DNA of 64,000 nt, taken from the NCBI RefSeq assembly GCF_014773265.1, contig NZ_JACWMY010000008.1, positions 1 to 64,000 on the forward strand. The letters run 5' to 3'. Below, one piece after another: positions 17,352 to 26,173 of the stretch. The DNA is from Mucilaginibacter pankratovii (GTDB lineage Bacteria; Bacteroidota; Bacteroidia; Sphingobacteriales; Sphingobacteriaceae). Numbering within the stretch: position 1 is the stretch's first letter; each line of letters starts with the position of its first letter. The translations under genes and the position numbers were made by a program. The notes beneath the pieces were generated by a model that was not told the DNA's origin, did no database searches, and was given only the letters and a program-made list of their open reading frames with translations.

Positions 17352-18305
17352 TTATTCCTGCGGTGGTTTGGGCTTCATTTTGGCCGCATTAAAGCGGGGC
17401 TTAAAGCCAACAGGTTTTGGAATGGTTTCTTCCGCAGGAGCTTCCTGCGCCGCCGGGTTTTCAGTAGCCTGCTCTACAGGTGTTTCTGCCACCGGTTCAA
17501 CCTTCTCCGGTTTAGCTGTTTCTTCCTCTGCAGGTTTGGGTGCCACCATTTTCATATTAAAGCGCGGTTTAAAACCGGGCTTTGGTGTGGTAGTTTCTAC
17601 GGGAGGTGCGGGGGGGTCATCAGCGCTTTCAGCTTTTGGCTCTATACTTTCAGCTTCTTCCGCCGGTTTTGGTGCTGCCATTTTCATATTAAAGCGCGGC
17701 TTAAAAGCAGGCTTTGGTGCGGTGCTTTCAACGGGAGATGCAGGAGTTTCATCAGGGCTTTCTGCTTTAGGCTTTTCGTTCTCAGCTTCCTCCGCAGGTT
17801 TAGGCGGCATCGTCTTCATGTTGAAGCGTGGCTTAAAGGCCGGTTTTGGCGTAAGAGGTTCCACCTGGTTTTCTGCTTGGGGTGCTTCGCTTTCAGCTTT
17901 CGACTTTTCGCTTTCAGTATCCTCCGCAGGCTTTGGCGCCACCATTTTAGGGTTGAAGCGCGGCTTAAAGGCCGGTTTTGGTGAAGCGGTTTCCGCAGAA
18001 CTTTCCGCTTTCGGCTGTTCGCTTTCTGCTTTTTTTGGCGTTGCCGAAGGGATGCTTTCGGTTAGCGTTTCAACAATGGTTTGCTCGGCCAGCCTGTTTT
18101 CCAGATGCATCTTCTCTGGCTTTTGTTCTGCTGCCAGGTGATACTGCAGGCGCAATTTATTGAACCAGTACTTTTTGGTATGGTCGAAACTCTTTTCGCC
18201 CATTTGCTCGAAGTGGGTTTTAAATTCAAAAAATAAGGCCGGCTCACCGGCTTGCAGGCGGGTAAGGTCTATCCTCTTTTTCTGAAAAAACTCTTCGAAA
18301 GTCAT
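17352..18305 (-). CDS. protein with five tandem FKPRFN proline-rich repeats
   Basis: 317 aa. The first ~75 residues form a compact, charged domain (MTFEEFFQKKRIDLTRLQ then EPALFFEFKTHFEQMGEKSF). The rest is low complexity: five units, each built around KPxFKPRFNxKM followed by xPKPAEE, at about residues 110, 155, 200, 245 and 300, separated by acidic Ser/Glu/Ala linkers of similar length (SEKSKAESEAP, ENEKPKAESPDE). The repeats are visible at DNA level, so copy number could change by slippage. Repeated basic/aromatic patches in an acidic disordered chain suggest a multivalent binding tail. No known function. Confidence 0.75.
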   Translation of the reverse strand: MTFEEFFQKKRIDLTRLQAGEPALFFEFKTHFEQMGEKSFDHTKKYWFNKLRLQYHLAAEQKPEKMHLENRLAEQTIVETLTESIPSATPKKAESEQPKAESSAETASPKPAFKPRFNPKMVAPKPAEDTESEKSKAESEAPQAENQVEPLTPKPAFKPRFNMKTMPPKPAEEAENEKPKAESPDETPASPVESTAPKPAFKPRFNMKMAAPKPAEEAESIEPKAESADDPPAPPVETTTPKPGFKPRFNMKMVAPKPAEEETAKPEKVEPVAETPVEQATENPAAQEAPAEETIPKPVGFKPRFNAAKMKPKPPQE

Positions 18306-18310
18306 ATTTT

Positions 18311-18396
18311 AATTTGAAGATTTGAGAATTTGAAGATTTGAAGATTGGCAGTAAGAAGCATTTTCAAATTGCCTCATTTTCAAATCCTTAAATTGA
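18311..18396. repeat. inverted repeat of AATTTGAAGATTTGA words
   Basis: AATTTGAAGATTTGAGAATT with TGAAGATTTGAAG (from 18311) mirrors CATTTTCAAATTGCCTC with ATTTTCAAATCC (to 18390). It lies between the FKPRF-repeat gene and the DUF2442 gene, touching the end of the latter. Confidence 0.5.
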
Positions 18397-18603
18397 AACG
18401 TCAACATCCAACTTATTAAACCGTATCCCTCTATCCGTTTGCTCCCAGTCTTCGCGCTCCTCGTCGGTAGCGTTTAGTAACTTGGGGAACCATTCCAGCG
18501 GGAAGGCTTGCTGTTTACCATCTGCCTTCTCCACAAAAAGCAAACCATTGGCAAAGGTTACCTTAACTTTTTGTTCCTGTTTACGGGTTGATGTTAGTGG
18601 CAT
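18388..18603 (-). CDS. DUF2442 domain protein
   Basis: 71 aa. The pattern of DUF2442: VTFANGLLFVEKADG, then the Pro-Leu-Glu-Trp-Phe motif (FPLEWFPKLLNATDEERE) and W-x-GIRFNKLDVDVSI at the end. DUF2442 proteins often sit with DUF4160 partners in toxin-antitoxin-like pairs; none is visible next to it here, so the role is unknown. Neighbouring yebC is upstream, separated by a palindromic repeat. Confidence 0.75.
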   Translation of the reverse strand: MPLTSTRKQEQKVKVTFANGLLFVEKADGKQQAFPLEWFPKLLNATDEEREDWEQTDRGIRFNKLDVDVSI

Positions 18604-18626
18604 GGTTCGTCAATTTTTATTACTGC

Positions 18627-18721
18627 GTCATTGCGAGGAACGAAGCAATCCCCGGCAAGCAGTTCGGACTTGCAAGGCGGCTCTGCTTGCCGGGGATTGC
18701 CACGCTATCGCTCGCAATGAC
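18627..18721. repeat. palindromic repeat, GTCATTGCGAGG family (copy 2)
   Basis: GTCATTGCGAGGAACGAAGC with AATCCCCGGCAAGCAG pairs with CTGCTTGCCGGGGATTGC and CGCTCGCAATGAC. Length 95 bp, in the gap between yebC and the DUF2442 gene, non-coding. Confidence 0.8.
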
Positions 18722-18738
18722 GCGTGGGGTATAGTGGA

Positions 18739-19464
18739 CTACTCCGCCATATTGTGGTACACCGCCTGTACGTCGTCGTCTTCCTCTAAATGGTCGATGA
18801 TCTTAAATACATCAACGGATTGCTCCTCGGTTACGGCGATGTTTGATTGTGCAACACGCTCCAGCTTAGCCGATTTGGTTTCGATACCTAATCCTTCCAA
18901 TGCTTTTTGCATCTTGCCAAAATCTTCGTAAGCGGCGTGCAATACGGCAATTTCATTTCCTTCTTCATCGGCATCCACAAACAGGTCTTCCAGGCCGGCG
19001 TCTATCAGTTCAAACTCCAGTTCTTCCAGGTCGCGGTCGCCCGGATCGAAAGTAAATACCGATTTACGGCTGAAGATAAAATCAAGCGAGCCGGTTTTAC
19101 CCAGCGTACCGCCATATTTGGTAAAGTAGCTGCGTACGTTTGCCACGGTGCGGTTAATATTATCGGTAGCGGTTTCTACCAAAATAGCTACGCCATGCTG
19201 CGCGTAACCTTCGTACACCAGCTCTTCGTAATCTTTTTCGTCGCGGCTGGTAGCGCGTTTAATCGCAGCCTCTACCCTATCCTTAGGCATATTAACCGCC
19301 TTGGAGTTTTGGATGGCCGTGCGCAGGCGCGAGTTAGAGTTGGGGTCGCCGCCGCCGGCTTTAACCGCCATTACAATTTCCTTACCTAAACGCGTAAACT
19401 GAACCGCCATTTTGGCCCAGCGCTTAAATTTCCTTTCCTTGCGGAATTCAAATGCTCTTCCCAT
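18739..19464 (-). CDS. yebC: YebC/PmpR family regulator
   Basis: 241 aa. Starts MGRAFEFRKERKFKRWAKMA and has the conserved blocks KAGGGDPNSNSRLRTAI, AVNMPKDRVEAAIKRA, YEGYAQHGVAILVE and TDNINRTVANVRSYFTKYGG. Members are called transcription regulators by family name; recent work on some points to a role at ribosomes paused on proline runs, but I cannot tell which applies here. The gap upstream contains GATTACACCGAT-type repeat words. Confidence 0.93.
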   Translation of the reverse strand: MGRAFEFRKERKFKRWAKMAVQFTRLGKEIVMAVKAGGGDPNSNSRLRTAIQNSKAVNMPKDRVEAAIKRATSRDEKDYEELVYEGYAQHGVAILVETATDNINRTVANVRSYFTKYGGTLGKTGSLDFIFSRKSVFTFDPGDRDLEELEFELIDAGLEDLFVDADEEGNEIAVLHAAYEDFGKMQKALEGLGIETKSAKLERVAQSNIAVTEEQSVDVFKIIDHLEEDDDVQAVYHNMAE

Positions 19465-19569
19465 ACTTTTTGGATTACACCGATATTAAAGTGATTCCAC
19501 CGATTTCGATGAATTGATTACACCGATTCGGCATCATTAATAACGTGATTTTATTCTTATCTAAGTTTC

Positions 19570-20520
19570 TTATATTACTTTCTTTAAATTCTCCAGCATG
19601 TCGCTGGTCATTTTACCAAGGTCGTACTCTATTTGCCAGCCCCAGTCTTTGCCCGCCTGGCTATCATCTATCGATTTCGGCCAGCTATCGGCAATGGCCT
19701 GGCGCGGGTCGCTGTCTGCATAACTCATCTCGAAATCAGGCAAATGCTTTTTTATTTCTTCGGCCAGTTGTGTTGGCGTAAAGCTAATGCCCGCCAAATT
19801 ATAACTACTGCGGATACTGATCTGTTCTGCCGGTGCATCCATCAAACTAATGGTCGCCCGGATGGCATCTTCCATATACATCATCGGCAAAGCCGTTTCT
19901 GCCGAAAGGAAGCTCTGATATTTGCCCTTCTTTAGCGCTTCGTGGAAAATGTGGACCGCGTAATCGGTAGTGCCACCACCAGGTGAAGCACGCCAACCTA
20001 TCAGCCCGGGGTAACGAATGCTGCGCACATCAACACCATATTTAGTATAGTAATACTCGCACCAGCGTTCGCCGGCCAGTTTGCTGAAACCATAAACGGT
20101 GTTCGGGTCCATTACGCAGTATTGCGGCGTATTATATTGCGGCGAATGCGGACCAAAAACGGCTATCGAACTCGGCCAGAAAACCTTGGCGGTTTTAAAT
20201 TCAACGGCAAAATCGAGGATGTGCAAAAGGCCGGTCATGTTCAGGTCCCAGGCTATTTTGGGTTTTTGTTCGCCTACGGCCGATAAAATGGCCGCCAGCA
20301 GGTAAACCTGGGTAGGGCGGTGCTTATCAAACAAATGGTGCAGGTTATCCTTATCCAGCACATTGGCAAACTCGAAAGGGCCGCTGTTGCGGATGGCATA
20401 ATTAGGGCTGTTAATGTCTGATGCTATTACATTCTCAGGGCCATGAATATTTCTCAAAGCAGTAACCAGTTCGGTACCAATTTGCCCGTTGGCGCCTATC
20501 ACTAAAATCTTTTCGCTCAT
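19570..20520 (-). CDS. SDR-type L-threonine 3-dehydrogenase-like NAD-dependent epimerase/dehydratase
   Basis: 316 aa. N-terminal NAD site ILVIGANGQIGTELV, SSIAVFGP, catalytic YxxxK as VYGFSKLAGERW, then GWRASPGGGTTDYAVHIFHEAL and PMMYMEDAIRATI. This pattern matches the short-chain threonine 3-dehydrogenases of Bacteroidetes (threonine to 2-amino-3-ketobutyrate), and length fits. An epimerase of another substrate cannot be fully excluded. Confidence 0.82.
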   Translation of the reverse strand: MSEKILVIGANGQIGTELVTALRNIHGPENVIASDINSPNYAIRNSGPFEFANVLDKDNLHHLFDKHRPTQVYLLAAILSAVGEQKPKIAWDLNMTGLLHILDFAVEFKTAKVFWPSSIAVFGPHSPQYNTPQYCVMDPNTVYGFSKLAGERWCEYYYTKYGVDVRSIRYPGLIGWRASPGGGTTDYAVHIFHEALKKGKYQSFLSAETALPMMYMEDAIRATISLMDAPAEQISIRSSYNLAGISFTPTQLAEEIKKHLPDFEMSYADSDPRQAIADSWPKSIDDSQAGKDWGWQIEYDLGKMTSDMLENLKKVI

Positions 20521-20539
20521 GCAGATGCGGGTTTGGCTA

Positions 20540-20547
20540 CAAAGGTA
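20540..20547 (-). promoter_or_regulatory. -7 promoter element of the threonine dehydrogenase gene
   Basis: On the minus strand TACCTTTG, a perfect TAnnTTTG, ends 19 bases before the ATG at 20520. A strong -33 TTTG is not visible at 19-21 bp, so only the -7 box is claimed. Confidence 0.45.
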
Positions 20548-20635
20548 AAAATTTGAGCGAAATGAGTTAAACTTTGCAAAAACAAAGGTTTGACAACATT
20601 ATGTAACTGTGTTTTTTAAATTATATATTTAGTTT

Positions 20636-21625
20636 ATGAAGTATATACTATTGCTTGCCCTGCTGTTTACCGGCCTTATAGATTGTGCCGCCCAGGTATC
20701 TGTTCAATCCGCAAACTGGAATGACCATATCGATCAACAATCACGGGACGAAATAAAAGTACTTGATGATAAAGTAATTGATTGTTTCATATCGGGTGAC
20801 TCGGTTAAACTAATTTCTTTATACTCTGATGGTTTAAAACAGCGGGCCAAAGGGAAAACAGGTGCTATTGTGAAGTTCCTGAAACCCGTTATCACCACTA
20901 CAAACTACCGCCTGCTGGATGAATATTTATGTACAAATTCCGCTGTGGGCGGTACCTCCAGCATTTTTAAAGGGGTATCTGCCGATAATGACTATAAACT
21001 GAACTACAATGTTTATGCTAAGGAAACCTATTTTTCGCTGATGTTGTACACCCACGGTGATATAGAGGTATTGCTCACCTGTGGTTACGGCAAGTATGGT
21101 AACGATTGGAAATTGGACAATTTGTACGCCGGCCAATATAAGATAAAGGGACATACCGCTGTAGAATACTACCGGACGGCCCAAAAGTATATGGACGAAG
21201 GCGACTTTACGGATGCTTTTATAGCAATGGAGGTAACAGCGCAAATAGCCACGCCTGCCAGCAACATGTTCGAGTATTTTAAGTTTTCGGAGATGAAGGC
21301 ATTTGGTCAAAAAATTGATAAAGAGACTGCAGCAAAGTTTCCCATTACCATACCTGATGTAAGCAGCTCGCCACAAATTATCGGCGTAGCATCTGTAATA
21401 ATAGCAGAGGGCATTTTTCCGCTGGTAAAATACCACACAACTATTCCGCTGGATGATATGGTAAAATTAAAGGCGGAAAACGACAGTATTCAAAAACAGA
21501 TTACTAAAGTTTTACCCAAAATTGATAAGAACAATACGATGGTGTTGTTTTGGGCCTATAATCAAATACCCGACGGTAAAGCACCCGTTAAGCGCTACGG
21601 TTTTTATATGAAAACCTCCAAATAG
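20636..21625 (+). CDS. secreted hypothetical protein
   Basis: 329 aa with a signal peptide (MKYILLLALLFTGLIDCAAQ). The mature sequence has an N-terminal domain with FISGDSVKLISLYSDGLKQR and a middle beta-rich part, vaguely like an NTF2-type fold, then a helical region (about 185-210) and a hydrophobic strand region. No family recognised. Monocistronic; the plus-strand promoter is not clear. Confidence 0.65.
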   Translation: MKYILLLALLFTGLIDCAAQVSVQSANWNDHIDQQSRDEIKVLDDKVIDCFISGDSVKLISLYSDGLKQRAKGKTGAIVKFLKPVITTTNYRLLDEYLCTNSAVGGTSSIFKGVSADNDYKLNYNVYAKETYFSLMLYTHGDIEVLLTCGYGKYGNDWKLDNLYAGQYKIKGHTAVEYYRTAQKYMDEGDFTDAFIAMEVTAQIATPASNMFEYFKFSEMKAFGQKIDKETAAKFPITIPDVSSSPQIIGVASVIIAEGIFPLVKYHTTIPLDDMVKLKAENDSIQKQITKVLPKIDKNNTMVLFWAYNQIPDGKAPVKRYGFYMKTSK

Positions 21626-21654
21626 CTATTTATATACTAAACTGGTAGACTTAA

Positions 21655-21685
21655 TTGCAGCTAAGGCAAAAAAAATGCATATTTG
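21655..21685 (+). promoter_or_regulatory. candidate asd promoter
   Basis: TTG (21655-21657), 20 bp, CATATTTG (21678-21685), one base off TAnnTTTG. The asd ATG follows 35 bases later. Confidence 0.4.
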
Positions 21686-21720
21686 GGGTTTAGTTTAATT
21701 ACACATATATAACAAACAAA

Positions 21721-22728
21721 ATGAAAGTCGCAGTAGTAGGTGCCACCGGGCTGGTAGGCACTAAAATGTTGCAGATCCTTGAGGAGCGCAACTTCCCCGT
21801 TACAGAATTATTCCCCGTAGCTTCCGCAAAAAGTATTGGTAAAGAAATTACTTTTAAGGGTAAGCAGTATAAGGTGGTTTCTGTTGAGGATGCGATAAAG
21901 CAAAGGCCCGATGTTGCCCTGTTTAGTGCAGGTGGCAGTGCTTCCTTAGAGCAGGCCCCGATGTTTGCCGAGGTTGGTACCACTGTTATCGATAACTCAT
22001 CGGCCTGGCGCATGGACCCAAGCAAAAAGTTAATTGTGCCCGAAGTAAATGCTGATGTGCTAACCGCCGATGACAAGATCATCGCTAACCCAAATTGCTC
22101 AACCATACAAATGGTAATGGCTTTAAAGCCCCTGCACGATAAATATAAAATTAAACGCGTGGTGGTTTCTACCTACCAATCGGTAACGGGTACCGGCGTA
22201 AAAGCGGTTGACCAATTATTTAACGAGCGTAAAGGTATCGACGGACCAAAAGCATACCCATACACCATCGATTTGAACGTTATCCCGCAGATTGACGTTT
22301 TCACCGAGAACGGCTACACCAAAGAAGAAATGAAAATGGTGAAGGAAACGGTGAAGATAATGGGCGACGATAGCATTAAAGTTACCGCTACCACTGTGCG
22401 TATCCCGGTAATGGGCGGCCACTCGGAGTCGGTTAACATCGAATTTCTGAATGATTTTGATGTAGAAGAAGTAAAAGAACTTCTTGCAAAATCGCCGGGC
22501 ATTGTGGTAACGGATGATATTGCTAACCTTAAATACCCGATGCCATTAGATGCACACGATAAGGACGAAGTTTTTGTTGGCCGCATCCGCCGCGATGAAA
22601 CCCAGCCGAACACGTTAAACTGCTGGATAGTATCTGATAACCTGCGCAAGGGCGCTGCAACCAATGCCGTGCAAATTGCCGAGTATTTGGTGGCTAAGCA
22701 TTTGATAGGGCAGGCTGTGGAGGCGTAG
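21721..22728 (+). CDS. asd: Aspartate-semialdehyde dehydrogenase
   Basis: 335 aa. Rossmann start VAVVGATGLVGTKMLQIL, SAGGSASLEQAP, catalytic Cys in NPNCSTIQM (about 123-131), and the conserved VPVMGGHSESVN-like block (RIPVMGGHSESVNIEF) holding the catalytic His. It reduces aspartyl phosphate to the semialdehyde shared by lysine, threonine and methionine synthesis. Single-gene unit ended by the hairpin at 22787. Confidence 0.95.
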   Translation: MKVAVVGATGLVGTKMLQILEERNFPVTELFPVASAKSIGKEITFKGKQYKVVSVEDAIKQRPDVALFSAGGSASLEQAPMFAEVGTTVIDNSSAWRMDPSKKLIVPEVNADVLTADDKIIANPNCSTIQMVMALKPLHDKYKIKRVVVSTYQSVTGTGVKAVDQLFNERKGIDGPKAYPYTIDLNVIPQIDVFTENGYTKEEMKMVKETVKIMGDDSIKVTATTVRIPVMGGHSESVNIEFLNDFDVEEVKELLAKSPGIVVTDDIANLKYPMPLDAHDKDEVFVGRIRRDETQPNTLNCWIVSDNLRKGAATNAVQIAEYLVAKHLIGQAVEA

Positions 22729-22786
22729 TTTAGACATTAGAGGCCGGAGATTAAAGGTTAGTTTCCGAATTTTAAATAAATATTTG

Positions 22787-22820
22787 AATAGGGATAGTCG
22801 GGAGATTATCCCTATTTTTA
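22787..22820 (+). terminator. terminator after asd
   Basis: AATAGGGATA (22787-22796), 10-base loop, TATCCCTATT (22807-22816) followed by TTTATT. A perfect 10-bp stem. Confidence 0.75.
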
Positions 22821-22851
22821 TTAAAAAAGCGTGAGTTAAGCGAAGTGTAAT

Positions 22852-23595
22852 ATGGCAGATTTAGAAAAGTTGGCAAATGTTTTAGGAGCAGAAACTATCA
22901 AGAGAATATATGAGGATGGCTTTTCAGGTTCTGTGCAAGAAGCAGGCAAGATGCTGACCGATTTAATGAAGTCGCTAAGACTTTTTACTTTGCCTTTGCA
23001 ATTATCAGCCAGTTATCAAGACAGAATAACAAAATATCTTGATAAAGCTCGCCTTGCCGTTCCCGAAAAAAATCAAATTCAGGCTCCTGCTTCTTTAAGC
23101 GGACCAATAATTGAAAGATTTAAGTATTTAGAGGAAAGCAATTATCTAACAAGTTTGTATATTAATCTTCTATCGCGCTCTATCGATAAAGAAAGGGTGA
23201 ACGAAGCACATCCCGCATTCTTCCACATTATTGATCAACTATCCCCAGACGAAGCATATTCGCTTTTTAAGTTAAAGGGGGGGAAGGTTAAAGTTGCTAC
23301 TCACAGCGATTTAGATCACCAAGAAAATAAGTTTATAAACTATCGAATCATTTCATCAGAATTTTCACTTAGTGAATTGACTTTCCCTGAAAATTTTCAG
23401 ATGTACTTTGCGCACCTTGAAAGCTTAAATTTAATTAAATGGCCTATTCTTCATACAGAATTCCCAAGAAATGAGTTAAATATCCAAACAGGAATAATCG
23501 AACATGGTGAGATTGAGCTTACAACTTTTGGAAAATTATTTGTAAAGGCCTGTATACCGGAGACAGGATTTATTTTCTTCAAAGATAAACGCTAA
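22852..23595 (+). CDS. DUF4393 (Abi-alpha) protein, candidate phage-defence gene
   Basis: 247 aa, visibly A/T-richer than its neighbours. The pattern LANVLGAETIKRIYEDGFSG, then KSLRLFTLPLQL, YLDKARLAVPEKNQIQAPASLSGPIIERFKYLEES and LYINLLSRSID matches DUF4393, also called Abi-alpha (abortive infection alpha) after its presence in phage-resistance loci. No catalytic motif is visible. It is followed 5 bp later by a HicB-like gene. The family call is fairly firm; a defence role here is inference. Confidence 0.72.
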   Translation: MADLEKLANVLGAETIKRIYEDGFSGSVQEAGKMLTDLMKSLRLFTLPLQLSASYQDRITKYLDKARLAVPEKNQIQAPASLSGPIIERFKYLEESNYLTSLYINLLSRSIDKERVNEAHPAFFHIIDQLSPDEAYSLFKLKGGKVKVATHSDLDHQENKFINYRIISSEFSLSELTFPENFQMYFAHLESLNLIKWPILHTEFPRNELNIQTGIIEHGEIELTTFGKLFVKACIPETGFIFFKDKR

Positions 23596-23600
23596 CGATT

Positions 23601-23777
23601 ATGCCGATACCACCTATTGATTTTATTGTAAATAATGGATATACAGCAAGGGCTATTGATTATTCAATTTTTACCCAAGCCAATACCCTTGAAGAATTAG
23701 AACTTAATATTGCCGAGGCTATAACATGTCATTTTGATGGGCCTATTTTTCCCAAATTTAAGTTGATATTTGCTTAA
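23601..23777 (+). CDS. HicB-like small protein (2-oxoisovalerate dehydrogenase-named family)
   Basis: 58 aa, MPIPPIDFIVNNGYTARAID then YSIFTQANTLEELELNIAEA and ITCHFDGP. This is the HicB-fold family in which GGYTARA..YSIFTEADTLEELKEMIKDAVRCHF is typical; databases often misname these 2-oxoisovalerate dehydrogenase subunits. HicB proteins are antitoxins to HicA, but no HicA-like double-stranded-RNA-binding fold gene is seen next to it. It sits 5 bp after DUF4393 and 3 bp before the LysR gene, so cotranscription with both is likely. Confidence 0.75.
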   Translation: MPIPPIDFIVNNGYTARAIDYSIFTQANTLEELELNIAEAITCHFDGPIFPKFKLIFA

Positions 23778-23780
23778 TCT

Positions 23781-24680
23781 ATGATCTCCTTCGCCCACCG
23801 TGTTTTTATGGAAGTTGCTGCCAACCTTAGTTTCAGCAAGGCGGCGCAGGTGCTGTTTATTACACAGCCGGCCATCAGCAAGCACGTAAAGGCTTTGGAA
23901 GATCAGTATAAATTACCGCTGTTCGAACGTAAAGGCAACACCATTTTACTCACCGAAGCCGGTATCAAACTAAACGATTACCTTAAACAAGCTTCGGAAA
24001 TTGAGCGCAAGGTAGAATACGACCTTTCTATCCTCAGCAACGCGGCCAATGCAGCCGGGCATTTAAGGCTGGGGGCGAGTACCACTATAGCGCTATATAT
24101 TTTACCTTATATCCTCTCTGGTTTTCAGCGCGAATATGCTAATGTGGGTGTGCAGCTGGTTAACCGCAACTCGGAATATATTCTAAACGCCCTGCTTAAT
24201 CACGAGGTTGATCTGGGTATCATCGAGGCAGACAGCAAGCTCACCACAGTTACCTACACCCATTTTATGAGCGACGAGGTGATCCCGGTTTGCTCGGCTA
24301 AAAGCCCGTTGGCGGGGAAATCGCTTAGCTTAAAACAATTTGTAAAAACGCCGCTCGCCCTGCGCGAACGTGGCTCGGGTACGCTTACGGCTTTGCTTAA
24401 AGCTATCGCTGTACTCAATATCAAACCTGCCGACCTATCCGTTAAGATCCGCCTTGGCGGTACCGAAGCGCTAAAGAATTTCCTGCTGGCCGATCAATGC
24501 CTCGGCTTTATGCCCCGGCCATCTATAATACGCCAATTGGCGGAAGGTGACCTGGTAGAAGTACCCATCGAAGGCTTAAAAATAACGCGTGACTTTTATT
24601 TTATCCGCCGCAAAGGCACAGAGGATAACGGGTTAACGGGCAATTTTATCAATTATGCGGTAAAGCATATAGCCGGTTAA
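23781..24680 (+). CDS. LysR-family transcriptional regulator
   Basis: 299 aa. N-terminal winged helix-turn-helix: HRVFMEVAANLSFSKAAQVL followed by FITQPAISKHVKALEDQYKL (about 5-44), then the periplasmic-binding-like effector domain (GHLRLGASTTIALYILP). The start ATG at 23781 follows the HicB-like stop by 3 bp and the downstream gene begins 4 bp after its stop, so it is locked in a tight same-strand run. LysR regulators more often are divergent from their target, which makes this arrangement notable. Effector unknown. Confidence 0.9.
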   Translation: MISFAHRVFMEVAANLSFSKAAQVLFITQPAISKHVKALEDQYKLPLFERKGNTILLTEAGIKLNDYLKQASEIERKVEYDLSILSNAANAAGHLRLGASTTIALYILPYILSGFQREYANVGVQLVNRNSEYILNALLNHEVDLGIIEADSKLTTVTYTHFMSDEVIPVCSAKSPLAGKSLSLKQFVKTPLALRERGSGTLTALLKAIAVLNIKPADLSVKIRLGGTEALKNFLLADQCLGFMPRPSIIRQLAEGDLVEVPIEGLKITRDFYFIRRKGTEDNGLTGNFINYAVKHIAG

Positions 24681-24684
24681 TACC

Positions 24685-26154
24685 ATGTCTTCAAAAAAAG
24701 CCATCATTATAGGTGCAGGTATTGCCGGTATTGCAACAGCTATCCGTTTGGCAGTAAAGGGTTATGTGGTAGAAGTATTTGAAGCCAACAGCTACCCCGG
24801 TGGCAAACTGTCGGAAATTGAGCAAAATGGTTATCGTTTCGATGCGGGTCCAAGCCTGCTCACCATGCCGCAATATATTGATGAGTTGTTTACCCTTGCC
24901 GGTAAAAACCCTGCCGACTACTTCCAATATCAAAAGCTGAACACGGTTTGCAATTATTTTTACGAGGATGGCACCCGAATAAAGGCTTATGCCGACACCC
25001 AACAATTTGCGCAGGAAATTAACCGCGCCACGGGCGAGCCTGCCGCCAATGTGATCAAATACCTGGCAAGCAGTGCCGATATCTATAACATCACCAACCA
25101 TGTTTTTTTAGAGCGTTCATTGCACCGCCTGCAAACCTTTTTAAGGTGGGACACCGTCCGTTCGATATTTAAACTGCCGCAGATAGATGCTTTCCGCACC
25201 ATGCACAAAGCCAACGAAACTTATTTTAAAGATAAGCGCGTGGTGCAGTTTTTCGACAGATATGCTACGTACAATGGCTCCAACCCATATGAAGCGCCCG
25301 CCACGCTGAATGTGATCCCCCATCTCGAACATCATTTCGGCGCGTATTTTCCTGATGGCGGGATGTACAGCATTACCCAATCACTGGTAAAACTGGCGGA
25401 AGAATTGGGCGTGAAATTCCGCTACAATGCTAAAGTGGATGAGATCGTCGTCATTAATAAAATAGCAAAAGGCATCAGGGTACAAGGCGAAAATATCGTG
25501 GGCGATATTGTGGTATCCAACATGGATATCTGGTTTACCTATAAAAACCTGCTGCAAAAACATCAGCAATTGCACCCGCAAAAAACGCTTAACCAGCAAC
25601 GCAGCAGCTCTGCGCTGATATTTTATTGGGGGATAAAAAAGACGTTCCCGGAACTTGACCTCCACAACATCTTCTTCAGTGCCGATTATAAAGCCGAATT
25701 CAGCCATATCTGGCAGCAACAGCAGATCTACCACGACCCAACTGTTTACGTCAATATCAGCTCCAAATTAAAACCTGATGATGCACCGGATGGCAGCGAG
25801 AATTGGTTTGTGATGATAAACGTACCAGCCAATAACGGGCAGGATTGGGAAAGATTGATTGCCGGTGCCCGGCAAAATATCCTACGAAAGCTGAGCAAAG
25901 TTTTAGGGGAAGACATTAGCTTGCTGATTGCATGCGAAAGCATTTTAGACCCGCGCAGTATCGAAACAAAAACATCATCCTACAAAGGTTCTATTTACGG
26001 CACCAGTTCTAACAGCCAGTTTGCTGCATTTCTAAGACATGCAAATCAATCCTCGAAAGTAAAAGGGTTGCATTTTTGCGGAGGAAGCGTGCACCCTAGC
26101 GGCGGGATTCCGCTTTGTTTGTTATCGGCGAAGATAACTGCGGAGATAATATAA
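24685..26154 (+). CDS. crtD: CrtI/CrtD-type carotenoid desaturase (probably 1'-hydroxycarotenoid 3',4'-desaturase)
   Basis: 489 aa FAD oxidoreductase. N-terminal dinucleotide site AIIIGAGIAGIATAIRLAV, the PGGKLSE motif, RFDAGPSLLTMP, and the C-terminal FCGGSVHPSGGIPLCL typical of the phytoene desaturase family. Bacteroidetes have several paralogues (CrtI, CrtD, CrtO-like). The CruF and CrtW genes nearby make the CrtD type (introducing the 3',4' double bond in the acyclic end of 1'-hydroxylated carotenoids) most likely. Exact substrate is inference. Confidence 0.75.
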   Translation: MSSKKAIIIGAGIAGIATAIRLAVKGYVVEVFEANSYPGGKLSEIEQNGYRFDAGPSLLTMPQYIDELFTLAGKNPADYFQYQKLNTVCNYFYEDGTRIKAYADTQQFAQEINRATGEPAANVIKYLASSADIYNITNHVFLERSLHRLQTFLRWDTVRSIFKLPQIDAFRTMHKANETYFKDKRVVQFFDRYATYNGSNPYEAPATLNVIPHLEHHFGAYFPDGGMYSITQSLVKLAEELGVKFRYNAKVDEIVVINKIAKGIRVQGENIVGDIVVSNMDIWFTYKNLLQKHQQLHPQKTLNQQRSSSALIFYWGIKKTFPELDLHNIFFSADYKAEFSHIWQQQQIYHDPTVYVNISSKLKPDDAPDGSENWFVMINVPANNGQDWERLIAGARQNILRKLSKVLGEDISLLIACESILDPRSIETKTSSYKGSIYGTSSNSQFAAFLRHANQSSKVKGLHFCGGSVHPSGGIPLCLLSAKITAEII

Positions 26155-26173
26155 AACCCATAATAACCGCCGT

